DNA of 5,124 bases from Comamonadaceae bacterium (GTDB lineage Bacteria; Pseudomonadota; Gammaproteobacteria; Burkholderiales; Burkholderiaceae_C), in assembly GCA_947478935.1 (NCBI GenBank), contig CANJXV010000203.1:1-5124 (forward strand), read 5' to 3'. This document shows positions 1 to 4,472 of this stretch, piece by piece; the first letter of the stretch is position 1, and each line of letters opens with the position of its first letter. Position numbers and translations under genes: made by a program. Under the pieces are notes generated by a model. That model was given only the letters and a program-made list of their open reading frames with translations. It had not been told where the DNA came from and ran no database searches.

Positions 1-16
1 AGGTAAAAACCACCAT
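1..16 (-). CDS. Start of a downstream operon gene, probably the ABC transporter permease (partial)
   Basis: An ATG at 16-14 on the minus strand follows the ATPase stop codon (19-17) with no gap, reading TAAATG. AGGTGG lies 5 nt upstream of it, a good ribosome binding site placed inside the end of the ATPase gene. Only five codons (M-V-V-F-T) are visible before the window ends, so the product cannot be read. In NitT/TauT-type operons a binding protein and an ATPase are normally accompanied by an inner-membrane permease of the SsuC/TauC kind, and none is present elsewhere in the window. The permease assignment therefore rests on context alone; that a gene starts here is better supported than what it encodes. 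Confidence 0.45.
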
Positions 17-826
17 TTATGCCACCTGCAATTGCTGCTGGTAACCCTTGAGCACTTCATCGCGCAGCACGGCCCAAATGGCTTTATGCAGACGCGCAAA
101 CTCGGGGGTCATCTTGATTTCGGCCACATCGCGCGGGCGCGGTAAATCAATCACGAATTCACCGATCGGGTGCGAGGCGGGGCCCGCGCTCAAGATCACT
201 ACCCGGTCGCTCATGGCAATCGCTTCGTCCAGGTCGTGGGTGATAAACAGCACGGCTTTTTTACGCGATTGCCACAGCGCCAAGACTTCGTTTTCCATCA
301 GTTGGCGGGTTTGGATATCCAGGGCCGAAAAAGGTTCGTCCATCAAGATGATGTCCGGGTCCATCACCAGGGTTTGCGCCAGGCTGGCGCGCTTGCGCAT
401 GCCGCCGCTCAATTGGTGGGGATAACGGTCGCCAAAACCGCCCAGGCCCACGCGGCGCAGCCAGTCATCCGCCTGGGCTTGCGCCTCTGTCAAGGGCAGG
501 CCGCGAAACTGCAAACCCGCCAGCACGTTGTCGCGGGCACTGCGCCAGGGCATCAGGCTGTCGGTCTGAAACATATAACCGGCGCGCCGGTTCAAGCCTT
601 GCAAAACCTCGCCAAACACGCGCACCTCGCCCTGGCTGGGCTGCAGCAAGCCTGCAGCGACATTGAGCAAAGTACTTTTGCCGCAGCCGGTGGGGCCGAC
701 CACGCTGACAAACTCGCCATCGCCCACAGTAAGCGATACGTTTTGCACCGCGGTGTAGCGCTGGCCCGGCGCGTCCTTGCTAACGAAGGTGCAAGCGACC
801 GAGCGCAGTTCGATGGCAGCAGCCAC
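17..826 (-). CDS. NitT/TauT-family ABC transporter ATP-binding protein
   Basis: This is the cytoplasmic ATPase that would power uptake of a small anion or organic substrate (nitrate, sulfonate, taurine or similar) captured by the binding protein encoded just upstream. From a GTG start it has 269 residues, normal for SsuB/TauB-like proteins. Visible motifs are an aromatic A-loop Tyr near 24, Walker A GPTGCGKST at 44-52, Q-loop Gln 87, signature LSGGM at 139-143, Walker B IILMDE at 159-164, D-loop SALD and switch His 197 in ITHD. The start is not obvious. The frame can begin at a TTG at 835-833 that overlaps the binding-protein stop (TTGA), but AAAGG then touches the start codon directly. The GTG at 826-824 has AAAGG 9 nt upstream and is preferred. 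The only later ATG is at the Q-loop, far too late. The substrate cannot be told from the sequence. Confidence 0.93.
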   Translation of the reverse strand: MAAAIELRSVACTFVSKDAPGQRYTAVQNVSLTVGDGEFVSVVGPTGCGKSTLLNVAAGLLQPSQGEVRVFGEVLQGLNRRAGYMFQTDSLMPWRSARDNVLAGLQFRGLPLTEAQAQADDWLRRVGLGGFGDRYPHQLSGGMRKRASLAQTLVMDPDIILMDEPFSALDIQTRQLMENEVLALWQSRKKAVLFITHDLDEAIAMSDRVVILSAGPASHPIGEFVIDLPRPRDVAEIKMTPEFARLHKAIWAVLRDEVLKGYQQQLQVA

Positions 827-831
827 GGGAC

Positions 832-1857
832 TCAACCTTTGGGGTATTTGGCGTTGGCTTTGCGCACAAAGTCGTTGGTATAGACCAGGCTCAAATCCAG
901 CTTGGTAGCCGCTAGTTTTTCATCGACGCTGGCCAAAGCACGGAAGGCCGTGTCGGGAGCTTTAGCAGGGAATACGCCATCGGGCGATAAAGCTTTTTGG
1001 GCTGATAAAAAGGCTTCTAAATAGACCGCGCGGTCGCCCAAAAAATAGCTCTCTGGGACGACTTTGATGATGTCGCTAGGCCCGGCCTGTTGTATCCACT
1101 TATCCGCCCGCACAATGGCATTGGCCAGCGCTTGAACCGTATTGGGGTATTTGTCGATAAACGCTTGCGGGCAATATAAACAGCCGCCGGGCATAGGACC
1201 GCCGAATATTTTTTCGGCCTCGGCCATATTGCGCGTGTCGGTGATGATTTTCATATCGCCCGAGCGGGTGAGCAGCGTTGACACCGGGTCTAGGTTGCTC
1301 ATGGCATCGACCTGGCCGGCGCGCATCGCAGCGACCGCGCCATTGCCTGCGCCCACGCCCACGATGCTCACATCGCTGGGCTTGAGCCCGGCTTTGGCCA
1401 GCACAAAATTAACCACCACATTGGTCGAGCTGCCCGGCGCGGTAACGCCAATTTTTTTGCCCTTCAGATCGACCACCGATTTGTAATTGGGCATGGTCTT
1501 AGGGTTGTAGCCCAAGGTAATTTGCGGCGCGGCGCCCTGCACTACAAAGGCGCGCATGGGCTGGCCTTTGAAATGCATATTGACGGTGTGCTCAAACGCC
1601 CCAGACACCACATCCGCGCTACCGCCCACCACCGCCTGCAATGCCCGCGCACCGCCCGAAAAATCCACAATCGTGAGGTCCAGGCCCTCGGCCTTGAAGT
1701 AGCCCAGTTGCTCGGCAATCGTCAGCGGCAGGTAGTAAAACAAGTTTTTACCGCCCACGGCAATACTGAGTTGCGGCTTTTCCAGCGCCTGGCTCCACAC
1801 CAGGGAAGGAAAAGCGGCGCTGGCCACCGTGGTGGCGATGAGTTGGCGTCTTTGCAT
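832..1857 (-). CDS. NitT/TauT-family ABC transporter periplasmic substrate-binding protein
   Basis: A 341-residue solute-binding protein of the NMT1/SsuA/TauA-like type, which would capture substrate in the periplasm and deliver it to the membrane transporter. The N-terminus (MQRRQLIATT, then a short hydrophobic stretch) is a signal peptide with likely cleavage after SQA at residue 24. The paired Arg 3-4 hints at Tat export but lacks the full consensus. Family-typical stretches are the YLPLTIAEQLGYFKAEGL region (42-59), the GGARALQAVVGGSADV region (68-83), DLKGKKIGVTAPGSS (130-144) and RAGQVDAMSNLDP (179-191). The ATG at 1857 has AGGAG 7 nt upstream. It is the first gene of the operon, with the ATPase following at once. 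A CxxC (Cys 226, Cys 229) near the hinge side is unusual. Family assignment is firm; ligand (nitrate, sulfonate, thiamine precursor or other) is unknown. Confidence 0.92.
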   Translation of the reverse strand: MQRRQLIATTVASAAFPSLVWSQALEKPQLSIAVGGKNLFYYLPLTIAEQLGYFKAEGLDLTIVDFSGGARALQAVVGGSADVVSGAFEHTVNMHFKGQPMRAFVVQGAAPQITLGYNPKTMPNYKSVVDLKGKKIGVTAPGSSTNVVVNFVLAKAGLKPSDVSIVGVGAGNGAVAAMRAGQVDAMSNLDPVSTLLTRSGDMKIITDTRNMAEAEKIFGGPMPGGCLYCPQAFIDKYPNTVQALANAIVRADKWIQQAGPSDIIKVVPESYFLGDRAVYLEAFLSAQKALSPDGVFPAKAPDTAFRALASVDEKLAATKLDLSLVYTNDFVRKANAKYPKG

Positions 1858-1871
1858 GGTTTGTCTCCTGC

Positions 1872-1910
1872 GTTGAACGGCGGGGCCTGACCTGGCCCCT
1901 TTAGTTGAAC
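1872..1910 (-). promoter_or_regulatory. Leader hairpin bracketed by GTTGAAC direct repeats
   Basis: A perfect 6-bp stem, GGGGCC (1882-1887) with GGCCCC (1894-1899) and a 6-nt loop, sits between two identical heptamers GTTGAAC at 1872-1878 and 1904-1910. The heptamers are separated from the stem by 3 and 4 nt. In the operon's mRNA this reads GUUCAAC, hairpin, GUUCAAC, and the second copy runs straight into the GCAGGAG ribosome binding site. The TTTA after the stem on the plus strand is too short for an intrinsic terminator, and no gene ends there. It could be a protein-binding site or an mRNA leader element; which one is not shown by the sequence. Confidence 0.5.
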
Positions 1911-1914
1911 CATG

Positions 1915-1943
1915 ATAGTACTGCCGCTGGCGCAGGATGCCCC
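1915..1943 (-). promoter_or_regulatory. Possible promoter of the NitT/TauT operon
   Basis: On the minus strand TACTAT (1920-1915) matches four of six positions of the sigma-70 -10 consensus. It would place the transcript start near 1908, just ahead of the leader hairpin. No good -35 hexamer lies at the usual distance (the 1943-1938 hexamer reads GGGGCA), so if real this promoter would probably need an activator. Weak call. Confidence 0.25.
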
Positions 1944-2020
1944 TTTTTCCGGGACGAGGGCCTAAGTTTGCGGCGCGAGCAAATGTATCTGCAGCGCGCT
2001 CAGACCCCCTGACGCCAGGT

Positions 2021-2035
2021 GTAATCAGCGTAATC
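2021..2035 (+). repeat. Short GTAATC tandem repeat
   Basis: GTAATC occurs at 2021-2026 and 2030-2035, in register at a 9-bp period, upstream of the AT-rich segment that probably holds the promoter of the next gene. It may be a half-site pair for a regulator or simply chance. Confidence 0.25.
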
Positions 2036-2038
2036 CAA

Positions 2039-2094
2039 GGGAAGTAAAGGAATCGCTTATTTCATTAATTTCGTGTTATTCAGTTAGACTTCCC
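2039..2094 (+). promoter_or_regulatory. AT-rich putative promoter region framed by a 7-bp inverted repeat
   Basis: GGGAAGT (2039-2045) and ACTTCCC (2088-2094) are perfect inverted arms enclosing 42 bp of strongly AT-rich sequence (about 2046-2087), the most AT-rich part of this divergent intergenic region. The start of the plus-strand gene follows 32 bp later. No convincing -35/-10 pair can be picked out; TGTTATTCA near 2073 is at best a weak extended -10. The promoter role is inferred from composition and position. Confidence 0.3.
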
Positions 2095-2126
2095 AGGGTA
2101 AATCGACGACCTTTTCAAAGGAACCC

Positions 2127-3143
2127 ATGCGCCTGCCGGATCTGCTTTCGATTGAGGGGTTTTTTGCGCGTAGCCGCCCCCTGCTGGCGACCTTGGGGAT
2201 GTCACTCTTTTTTGCATGCGGCGCTTCCGCGCAAACCACCAAGAAAAACCCCTTGCCGGTGGCCCCCAATGTGGTTAATCCGTACACCTGCTCGATTGCC
2301 GAATTTCGCACCATGGCCCTTACCACCCATGACCCGCAAGAGCGTGGCGACTTGGCAGCGCAATGGTTGAAAGCCAATGGCCCTTCCTGCTCTATCTCTC
2401 AGGTCCTGCTGCTCAGCAGCAACCGACCGCAATGGCTGGGCTCGGCCAATACCGTCAAGATCGCCGGTGTGTTTGACCAGATTATTGAAAACAAGCTGAA
2501 AAATGACCCGCTGGCACTGAAATACCTTTACGGATCCGAAGGTGCCACCTCGCCCGGTGGCAGCAGTAAAAAAGGCGCTGAAGAAACCAGCGCGGGCAGC
2601 GCACCGGCGGCACCGGCGGCGGCGGGTGCGCCGCCACCCGGCACCGTTACCCTGGCCGTGGGCAGTGGCGGCGCGGCCGCACCCGTGGGTGGCGCACCTG
2701 CTCCAGCTGCGCAAAACATCAATATTTCTTTAGGGGCCAGCAGCCCGCAGCCCGAAGACCTGAGCCGCAAATTGCCTTTGGACTCGGAGGCCAAGCCGGT
2801 ATTCCCGCCTGAACGCGGCAAGCAAATGAAGAACTATTTCGGCAAATTGCGCACCGAGATGATCCGCAACTACTTTATGGAAAACAGTTCGCCGGGTAGC
2901 TGCCCGGAGGGCCTGAGTTTCAGCAAAGCAGCGGGCTGCGAGACGAAGAACCCAGTGGCCTGGAAATTTGGCGAGGCGCTGCCCTCCAGCGCCAAATCCT
3001 TCCCGATCCCTGAGCCGCTACTGGCCAAACTGAGTTTCTATCCGGGCTACCAGTTTGTACGCGTGGGCACTGACGTGCTAGCGCTGGAAAAAGACTCGGG
3101 CAAAGTGGCCGATGCGGTGCTCAATTTGGGCAAAACCAATTAA
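2127..3143 (+). CDS. Secreted protein with C-terminal RcnB/CigR-like domain
   Basis: A 338-residue exported protein. Basic residues near 15-17 precede a hydrophobic stretch (19-31) and a likely cleavage site ASA/QT after residue 35. The mature part has three regions: an N-terminal segment (about 37-136) with Cys 55 and Cys 88 that I do not recognise, an Ala/Pro/Gly/Ser low-complexity linker (about 137-196), and a C-terminal region (about 226-334). The last has the order seen in RcnB/CigR-like proteins: a polar helix ending in Tyr-Phe, a CPEGLS...GC segment (Cys 259, Cys 271), W-x-x-G-x-x-LP, PIPEPLLAKL, and GYQFVRVGTDVLAL...GKVADAVL. RcnB itself is a small periplasmic protein in nickel/cobalt homeostasis, and CigR-like proteins are poorly understood. 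The His/Met-rich metal motifs one would want are not evident, so metal binding is not claimed. The ATG has AAGGA 4 nt upstream. Domain call by pattern memory, fairly sure; function unknown. Confidence 0.85.
   Translation: MRLPDLLSIEGFFARSRPLLATLGMSLFFACGASAQTTKKNPLPVAPNVVNPYTCSIAEFRTMALTTHDPQERGDLAAQWLKANGPSCSISQVLLLSSNRPQWLGSANTVKIAGVFDQIIENKLKNDPLALKYLYGSEGATSPGGSSKKGAEETSAGSAPAAPAAAGAPPPGTVTLAVGSGGAAAPVGGAPAPAAQNINISLGASSPQPEDLSRKLPLDSEAKPVFPPERGKQMKNYFGKLRTEMIRNYFMENSSPGSCPEGLSFSKAAGCETKNPVAWKFGEALPSSAKSFPIPEPLLAKLSFYPGYQFVRVGTDVLALEKDSGKVADAVLNLGKTN
2601..2618 (+). repeat. Two tandem GCACCGGCG units in the linker coding region
   Basis: The 9-bp unit GCACCGGCG occurs twice back to back (2601-2609 and 2610-2618), followed by GGC/GGG-rich sequence. 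It encodes part of the Ala/Pro linker. Short in-frame repeats of this kind can change copy number by slippage without breaking the frame. Confidence 0.5.
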
Positions 3144-3158
3144 GGGCCGAAAGGGCCC
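3144..3158 (+). other. Small hairpin between two co-directional genes
   Basis: Immediately after the TAA of the RcnB-like gene, GGGCC (3144-3148) and GGCCC (3154-3158) form a 5-bp GC stem with a GAAAG loop. No T-run follows, so it is not an intrinsic terminator. It could protect the upstream message end or modulate how much transcript continues into the small gene 21 bp later. Confidence 0.35.
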
Positions 3159-3179
3159 GCACTACACCAGGAGACAGGC

Positions 3180-3377
3180 ATGCCAATATCCAATGTGAGT
3201 ACTTCCAACTACGTGCCGCGCCCGCCGCCGCAAACGCGCGCGGACACCATGGACAAGATCGAGACCAAAGCGCGCAATGAGCCGCCGCCCAAAGTCGTGG
3301 AGGCCAAGGCTGTCGAACATCGCCAGGAATCACAACAGGTCAAGGCCAAAGGCCAGCACGTGGACCGCCGCGCCTAA
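3180..3377 (+). CDS. Small charged, proline-rich hypothetical protein (65 aa)
   Basis: A 65-residue protein I cannot assign to a named family. It begins with a Ser/Asn-rich stretch (ISNVSTSNY), then a PRPPPQ run, then a hydrophilic Lys/Glu/Gln/Arg-rich tail ending in DRRA. It has no signal peptide, no membrane segment and no cysteine, and is expected to be largely disordered. The evidence that it is real is the start region: AGGAG at 3169-3173 sits 6 nt before the ATG, as good as any ribosome binding site in the window. It lies 36 bp after the RcnB-like gene on the same strand, so co-transcription is likely. Small Pro-rich proteins of this general look are common as hypotheticals in Burkholderiales, which is recollection rather than a search result. 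Function unknown. Confidence 0.65.
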   Translation: MPISNVSTSNYVPRPPPQTRADTMDKIETKARNEPPPKVVEAKAVEHRQESQQVKAKGQHVDRRA

Positions 3378-3447
3378 AACGAGGCGCCGCCCAATTCTTT
3401 ATCCGGGACCAAGGTGCACTGCGCGCCGCGTCCGGGCTCAACACCAA

Positions 3448-4164
3448 CTAGGCACGCGCACGCGGCAGCGGAGCCGTCTCACCGAAGAGCGAAACCAGGT
3501 CCGCCGGGGCCACCAATTGGCGCTCCAAATCCAGGTGCTCGGTGATGTGGCTTAAGTGCGCCTTCATCAACAGCTCGGCCTGTAGGCCGTCTTTAGCCAG
3601 CAGCGCCTCAACAATCGCCATGTGGTCGTCATCCCGGCAGTTGGTAAATCCCGGATCGCCATACATACCGATGATGAGCGAGCTGCGGGTCACCAAGTCT
3701 TTGACAATGCGCAGCATCACCGCGTTATCTGCCCCTTGGGCTAGCGCGACATGAAACTGGCCGGACAAGCGGATCGCCTCGCGCCGGTTACTCGCCTTAT
3801 GGGCCTGCGCCTCTTTGCGAAGCAAAGCCTGCAATGTCTTGACGTCGGAGCGCTTGACGCGTTCGGCAGCCAGGCGGGCTAGGGACGGTTCGATGGCCAG
3901 GCGGGCCTCAAAAATCTCGCGTGCCTGCTGCGCGCTGGGCTGCGCCACATAGGCCCCGCGGTTGGGCTGCAACTCCACCACTTCGCGGCTGGAAAGTATC
4001 AAAAGGCAGCGCCGGATGCGCATCCGGCCTACGCCGAAAGCCGTACACAGGCTGGCTTCGGACAGCTTGGCACCGGGCGCCAGTCGCTGGTCTATCACCG
4101 CCTCGTAAATACGCTCTACGATCTGGGCTTCCTGTGCGTCTTCGGGGCTCAACAATGGGGGCAT
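3448..4164 (-). CDS. GntR-family transcriptional regulator, FCD-domain subfamily
   Basis: A 238-residue DNA-binding regulator. The N-terminal winged helix-turn-helix (about 12-75) has the family frame G-x-x-L-S-E-x-x-L...FGVGR...ELQPNRGAYVA. The recognition-helix segment reads GVGRMRIRRCL (44-54) where most relatives have GVSRTPVREAL, so it is unusually arginine-rich. The C-terminal all-helical FCD ligand domain (about 80-215) keeps three metal-site histidines, His 138 (QFH), His 181 (DDDH) and His 203 (AHLSH). The acidic residue expected four positions before the first histidine is Ser 134. Such domains usually bind carboxylate effectors through a metal ion. The ATG at 4164 has AGAGG 4 nt upstream; no convincing promoter is seen for this gene. 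It is divergent from the HAAT binding-protein gene, which it probably regulates. Subfamily is clear; effector unknown. Confidence 0.93.
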   Translation of the reverse strand: MPPLLSPEDAQEAQIVERIYEAVIDQRLAPGAKLSEASLCTAFGVGRMRIRRCLLILSSREVVELQPNRGAYVAQPSAQQAREIFEARLAIEPSLARLAAERVKRSDVKTLQALLRKEAQAHKASNRREAIRLSGQFHVALAQGADNAVMLRIVKDLVTRSSLIIGMYGDPGFTNCRDDDHMAIVEALLAKDGLQAELLMKAHLSHITEHLDLERQLVAPADLVSLFGETAPLPRARA

Positions 4165-4201
4165 AGTGCCTCTAAGTCTTTGTTTTAAAAAGGTTAATAA
4201 T

Positions 4202-4227
4202 GCGATTTAGCCAATATCAGTAATCGC
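4202..4227. promoter_or_regulatory. Inverted repeat GCGATT / AATCGC upstream of the GntR gene
   Basis: GCGATT (4202-4207) and AATCGC (4222-4227) are perfect 6-bp inverted arms 14 bp apart, about 40 bp upstream of the regulator's start codon. AATCGCT recurs at 4256-4262. The arrangement fits an operator for the divergent regulator, but FCD-GntR operators are usually tighter palindromes, so this is tentative. Confidence 0.35.
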
Positions 4228-4260
4228 TCAGGCCTGGCAAAAAGGCGAGAAAACAAATCG

Positions 4261-4281
4261 CTTACAGGGTTTTCAAAACCC
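4261..4281. repeat. Dyad 1: CTTACAGGG leading into a GGGTTTT/AAAACCC palindrome
   Basis: GGGTTTT (4267-4273) and AAAACCC (4275-4281) are a perfect 7-bp dyad around a single central C. They are preceded by CTTACA, so CTTACAGGG spans 4261-4269. A one-base centre makes an RNA hairpin poor at its tip, so a protein-binding palindrome is the likelier reading. No T-run follows on either strand. Confidence 0.5.
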
Positions 4282-4284
4282 GTG

Positions 4285-4311
4285 CCAAGGCCGCAAAAAC
4301 GGCGCCCTTGG
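4285..4311. repeat. Dyad 2: CCAAGG...CCTTGG stem with inner CCG/CGG
   Basis: CCAAGG (4285-4290) pairs with CCTTGG (4306-4311). Inside, CCG (4291-4293) pairs with CGG (4300-4302) around a CAAAAA loop, leaving CGC (4303-4305) bulged. This begins 3 nt after dyad 1 and would be a stable RNA hairpin if transcribed. Confidence 0.45.
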
Positions 4312-4315
4312 ACAT

Positions 4316-4338
4316 CTTACAGGGGCTTTTATAAGCCC
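4316..4338. repeat. Dyad 3: second CTTACAGGG leading into GGGCTT/AAGCCC
   Basis: GGGCTT (4323-4328) and AAGCCC (4333-4338) form a perfect 6-bp stem with a TTAT loop. As in dyad 1 it is introduced by CTTACAGGG (4316-4324), exactly 55 bp from the first copy. It lies about 20 bp upstream of the TTGACA box of the transporter promoter, where an activator or repressor could bind. Confidence 0.45.
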
Positions 4339-4358
4339 ACAAAAAATCCTAAAGTATG

Positions 4359-4387
4359 TTGACAAGATTGTTAACACGATAGAAGAT
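4359..4387 (+). promoter_or_regulatory. Probable sigma-70 promoter of the HAAT binding-protein gene
   Basis: TTGACA (4359-4364) is a perfect -35 hexamer. Downstream the best -10 candidates are TAGAAG (4380-4385, 15-bp spacer, 4 of 6 matches) and GAAGAT (4382-4387, 17-bp spacer, 3 of 6). The weak -10 fits a regulated promoter. An A-rich stretch (4341-4346) just upstream could act as an UP element. Transcription would start around 4392-4395, giving a leader of about 80 nt. Confidence 0.55.
4369..4376. promoter_or_regulatory. Candidate GntR operator TGTTAACA in the promoter spacer
   Basis: TGTTAACA is a perfect 8-bp palindrome lying wholly between the -35 and -10 boxes. Its GT-N2-AC core resembles the GT...AC half-sites typical of FadR/FCD-type GntR operators. 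A regulator bound here would block RNA polymerase. Assignment to the divergent GntR protein is inferred from position. Confidence 0.4.
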
Positions 4388-4394
4388 GCGCCTA

Positions 4395-4429
4395 CCAACC
4401 TGATGGGACGCAAAGACTGCCAGGTTTGG
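4395..4429 (+). promoter_or_regulatory. Stem-loop at the predicted 5' end of the HAAT transporter mRNA
   Basis: CCAACCTG (4395-4402) pairs with CAGGTTTGG (4421-4429) to give 8 bp with one bulged T, closing an 18-nt loop. The loop contains GGGACGCAAAG (4405-4415), which resembles the conserved strand of the c-di-GMP-I (GEMM) riboswitch. The rest of that aptamer, namely the GNRA-capped helix and the tetraloop-receptor helix, cannot be found, so it is recorded only as a structured leader. Confidence 0.4.
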
Positions 4430-4433
4430 AAAA

Positions 4434-4464
4434 TTCCTTCCTTCTTCCATCCCCTCCCTAGGAG
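4434..4464 (+). promoter_or_regulatory. Pyrimidine tract and hairpin masking the ribosome binding site
   Basis: Positions 4434-4459 are pyrimidines apart from one A at 4449. The tract runs into the ribosome binding site AGGAG (4460-4464), which is 8 nt before the ATG. CTCC (4454-4457) can pair with GGAG (4461-4464) across a CTA loop, covering the site. The stem is only 4 bp, so it would be easily opened. The tract may serve as a ribosomal protein S1 or RNA-chaperone landing site. Confidence 0.4.
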
Positions 4465-4472
4465 TCTTGTAC

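Noticed and set aside
170..883. A 237-codon open frame on the plus strand opposite the ATPase gene
   Set aside because: It is antisense to a gene with every ABC ATPase motif, and its translation is a low-information His/Gln/Ala-rich shadow with no family features.
1882..1902. Intrinsic terminator on the plus strand (GC stem then TTT)
   Set aside because: The T-run is only three bases and no plus-strand gene ends upstream of it; the element lies in the leader of the minus-strand operon.
2202..2821. Long minus-strand open frames (2202-2714, 2528-2821) opposite the RcnB-like gene
   Set aside because: They are Arg/Ala/Pro-rich shadows of the GC-rich linker coding region and have no good ribosome binding site or domain.
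3378..3447. A bidirectional terminator between the convergent small gene and the GntR gene
   Set aside because: Only short GC pairings (for example GGAC 3406-3409 with GTCC 3430-3433) and no T-run on either strand; TCCGGG occurs twice as a direct, not inverted, repeat.
4229..4310. A sigma-54 (-24/-12) promoter near TGGCAAAAAGGC or AAGGCCGC
   Set aside because: The GG-N10-GC spacing is not met at either place, and a better sigma-70 -35 box exists at 4359.
4388..4472. A complete c-di-GMP-I (GEMM) or guanidine/ykkC-type riboswitch upstream of the transporter
   Set aside because: Only the GGGACGCAAAG strand fits GEMM; the GAAA-capped helix and receptor helix are missing. No ACGR loops or ykkC-type conserved strands are present for guanidine classes.
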